From Seonamhaeicola maritimus (GTDB lineage Bacteria; Bacteroidota; Bacteroidia; Flavobacteriales; Flavobacteriaceae), in NCBI RefSeq assembly GCF_008056315.1, contig NZ_VRKQ01000016.1:124517-188516 (forward strand): a stretch of 64,000 bases of DNA, in the 5' to 3' direction. Below, piece after piece: positions 63,642 to 64,000 of this stretch (position 1 is its first letter; the number at the start of each line of letters is the position of its first letter). The position numbers and the translations under genes were made by a program. Under the pieces are notes generated by a model. That model did not search any database, was not told the DNA's origin, and worked only from the letters and a program-made list of their open reading frames with translations.

Positions 63642-64000
63642 ATGAAAATAATAAGGACAAATTCTCAAAATTCAGAATTTAATAGACTTGTACAATCACT
63701 GAATTTAGACCTTGCTAAAAGAGATGGTAAAACGCACCCTTTATCTCAGTTCAATGATATCTCCAATTTAAATTATGTTGTTTTAGCTTTGAAAAACGAT
63801 AAAGCTATTGGTTGCGGTGCCATCTCGGAATACAATTATAATACTATGGAGATTAAAAGAATGTATGTGTCGCCAGAAGCAAGAGGTCAAAGAGTAGGAG
63901 AAAATATTTTATTTGAATTAGAAAACTGGTCTAAAGAATTAGGATATTCTAGATGTGTACTCTTTATGGGGTCAAAACAACCTGAAGCAGGTAAACTTTA
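63642..64000 (+). CDS. GNAT-family N-acetyltransferase, 5' part
   Basis: The frame starts ATG 63642 and stays open to the window end (119 codons). It has the GNAT acetyl-CoA loop in MEIKRMYVSPEARGQRVGENI and a late SKQPEAGKL. The acceptor cannot be predicted. It follows element S8, so it may be the next cassette of the array; its end and any following boundary lie outside the window. Confidence 0.85.
   Translation, partial: MKIIRTNSQNSEFNRLVQSLNLDLAKRDGKTHPLSQFNDISNLNYVVLALKNDKAIGCGAISEYNYNTMEIKRMYVSPEARGQRVGENILFELENWSKELGYSRCVLFMGSKQPEAGKL

Noticed and set aside
1-64000. Phage, plasmid origin, rRNA operon
   Set aside because: No structural phage genes, replication proteins, iterons or rRNA sequence were seen anywhere in the window.

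Overview
Host: an AT-rich marine-type Flavobacteriaceae chromosome (Bacteroidota). This is supported by DUF4870, DUF2911, DUF2490, DUF6090 and Lacal_2735-type genes, bacillithiol synthesis (bshB1), a ccsBA fusion, TAnnTTTG-like -7 elements, absence of Shine-Dalgarno sequences and several TTG/GTG starts. Species cannot be named from the window.

Layout. (1) 1-1.7 kb: end of an unassigned gene, an interspersed repeat, msrA, a DUF4870 gene. (2) 1.7-14.5 kb: a nucleotide-signalling and redox neighbourhood. Two tandem membrane-bound cyclase/TolB-like/TPR proteins are divergent from a sigma-54 activator that carries a cyclic-nucleotide-binding domain. They are followed by three ACGATATTTCGT boxes, a -24/-12 promoter, an OsmC-family gene, a NifJ-like protein lacking three of four proximal Fe-S ligands, a ferredoxin-cyclase-globin fusion and a universal stress protein. 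(3) 14.6-43.8 kb: mostly ordinary chromosome. It holds paired M28 lipoprotein peptidases, tRNA-His, bshB1, an SLC13 transporter, rlmF, a MATE transporter, ccsBA, truncated haemoglobin, a DUF2520-kdsC-TonB-like-UbiA-Maf-MscS run, a large PIG-L enzyme with a symporter, an AraC/TolB/TPR regulator and an aquaporin. (4) 43.8-52.5 kb: a probable photo-oxidative stress regulon. A TetR-family regulator with an ABC1 kinase and SDR/DUF2867 gene is followed by folE, SDR, glutathione peroxidase, TspO, SRPBCC and photolyase genes. The same 30-bp inverted repeat lies in front of both transcription units. (5) 53.2-64 kb: an accessory region built like an integron gene-cassette array. Eight structured elements share one architecture (7-nt core, 3 nt, arm, variable hairpin, complementary arm, about 5-6 nt, 7-nt core). 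They alternate with DUF6090 genes, a symporter, a membrane cyclase, small membrane proteins, an M23 peptidase, a DUF1295 protein and a GNAT gene.

Most interesting. The 7-mer at the start of each intact single-gene cassette is complementary to the 7-mer at its end, as expected for attC-type cassettes. Most stretches holding two genes break this rule and look like deletion fusions. No integrase is in the window. The second system of note is the 6.0-13.6 kb locus, where a cyclic-nucleotide-binding sigma-54 activator, its likely upstream sites and promoter, a modified PFOR and a redox/gas-sensing cyclase lie together. All functional statements are sequence-based inference; no database search was possible.
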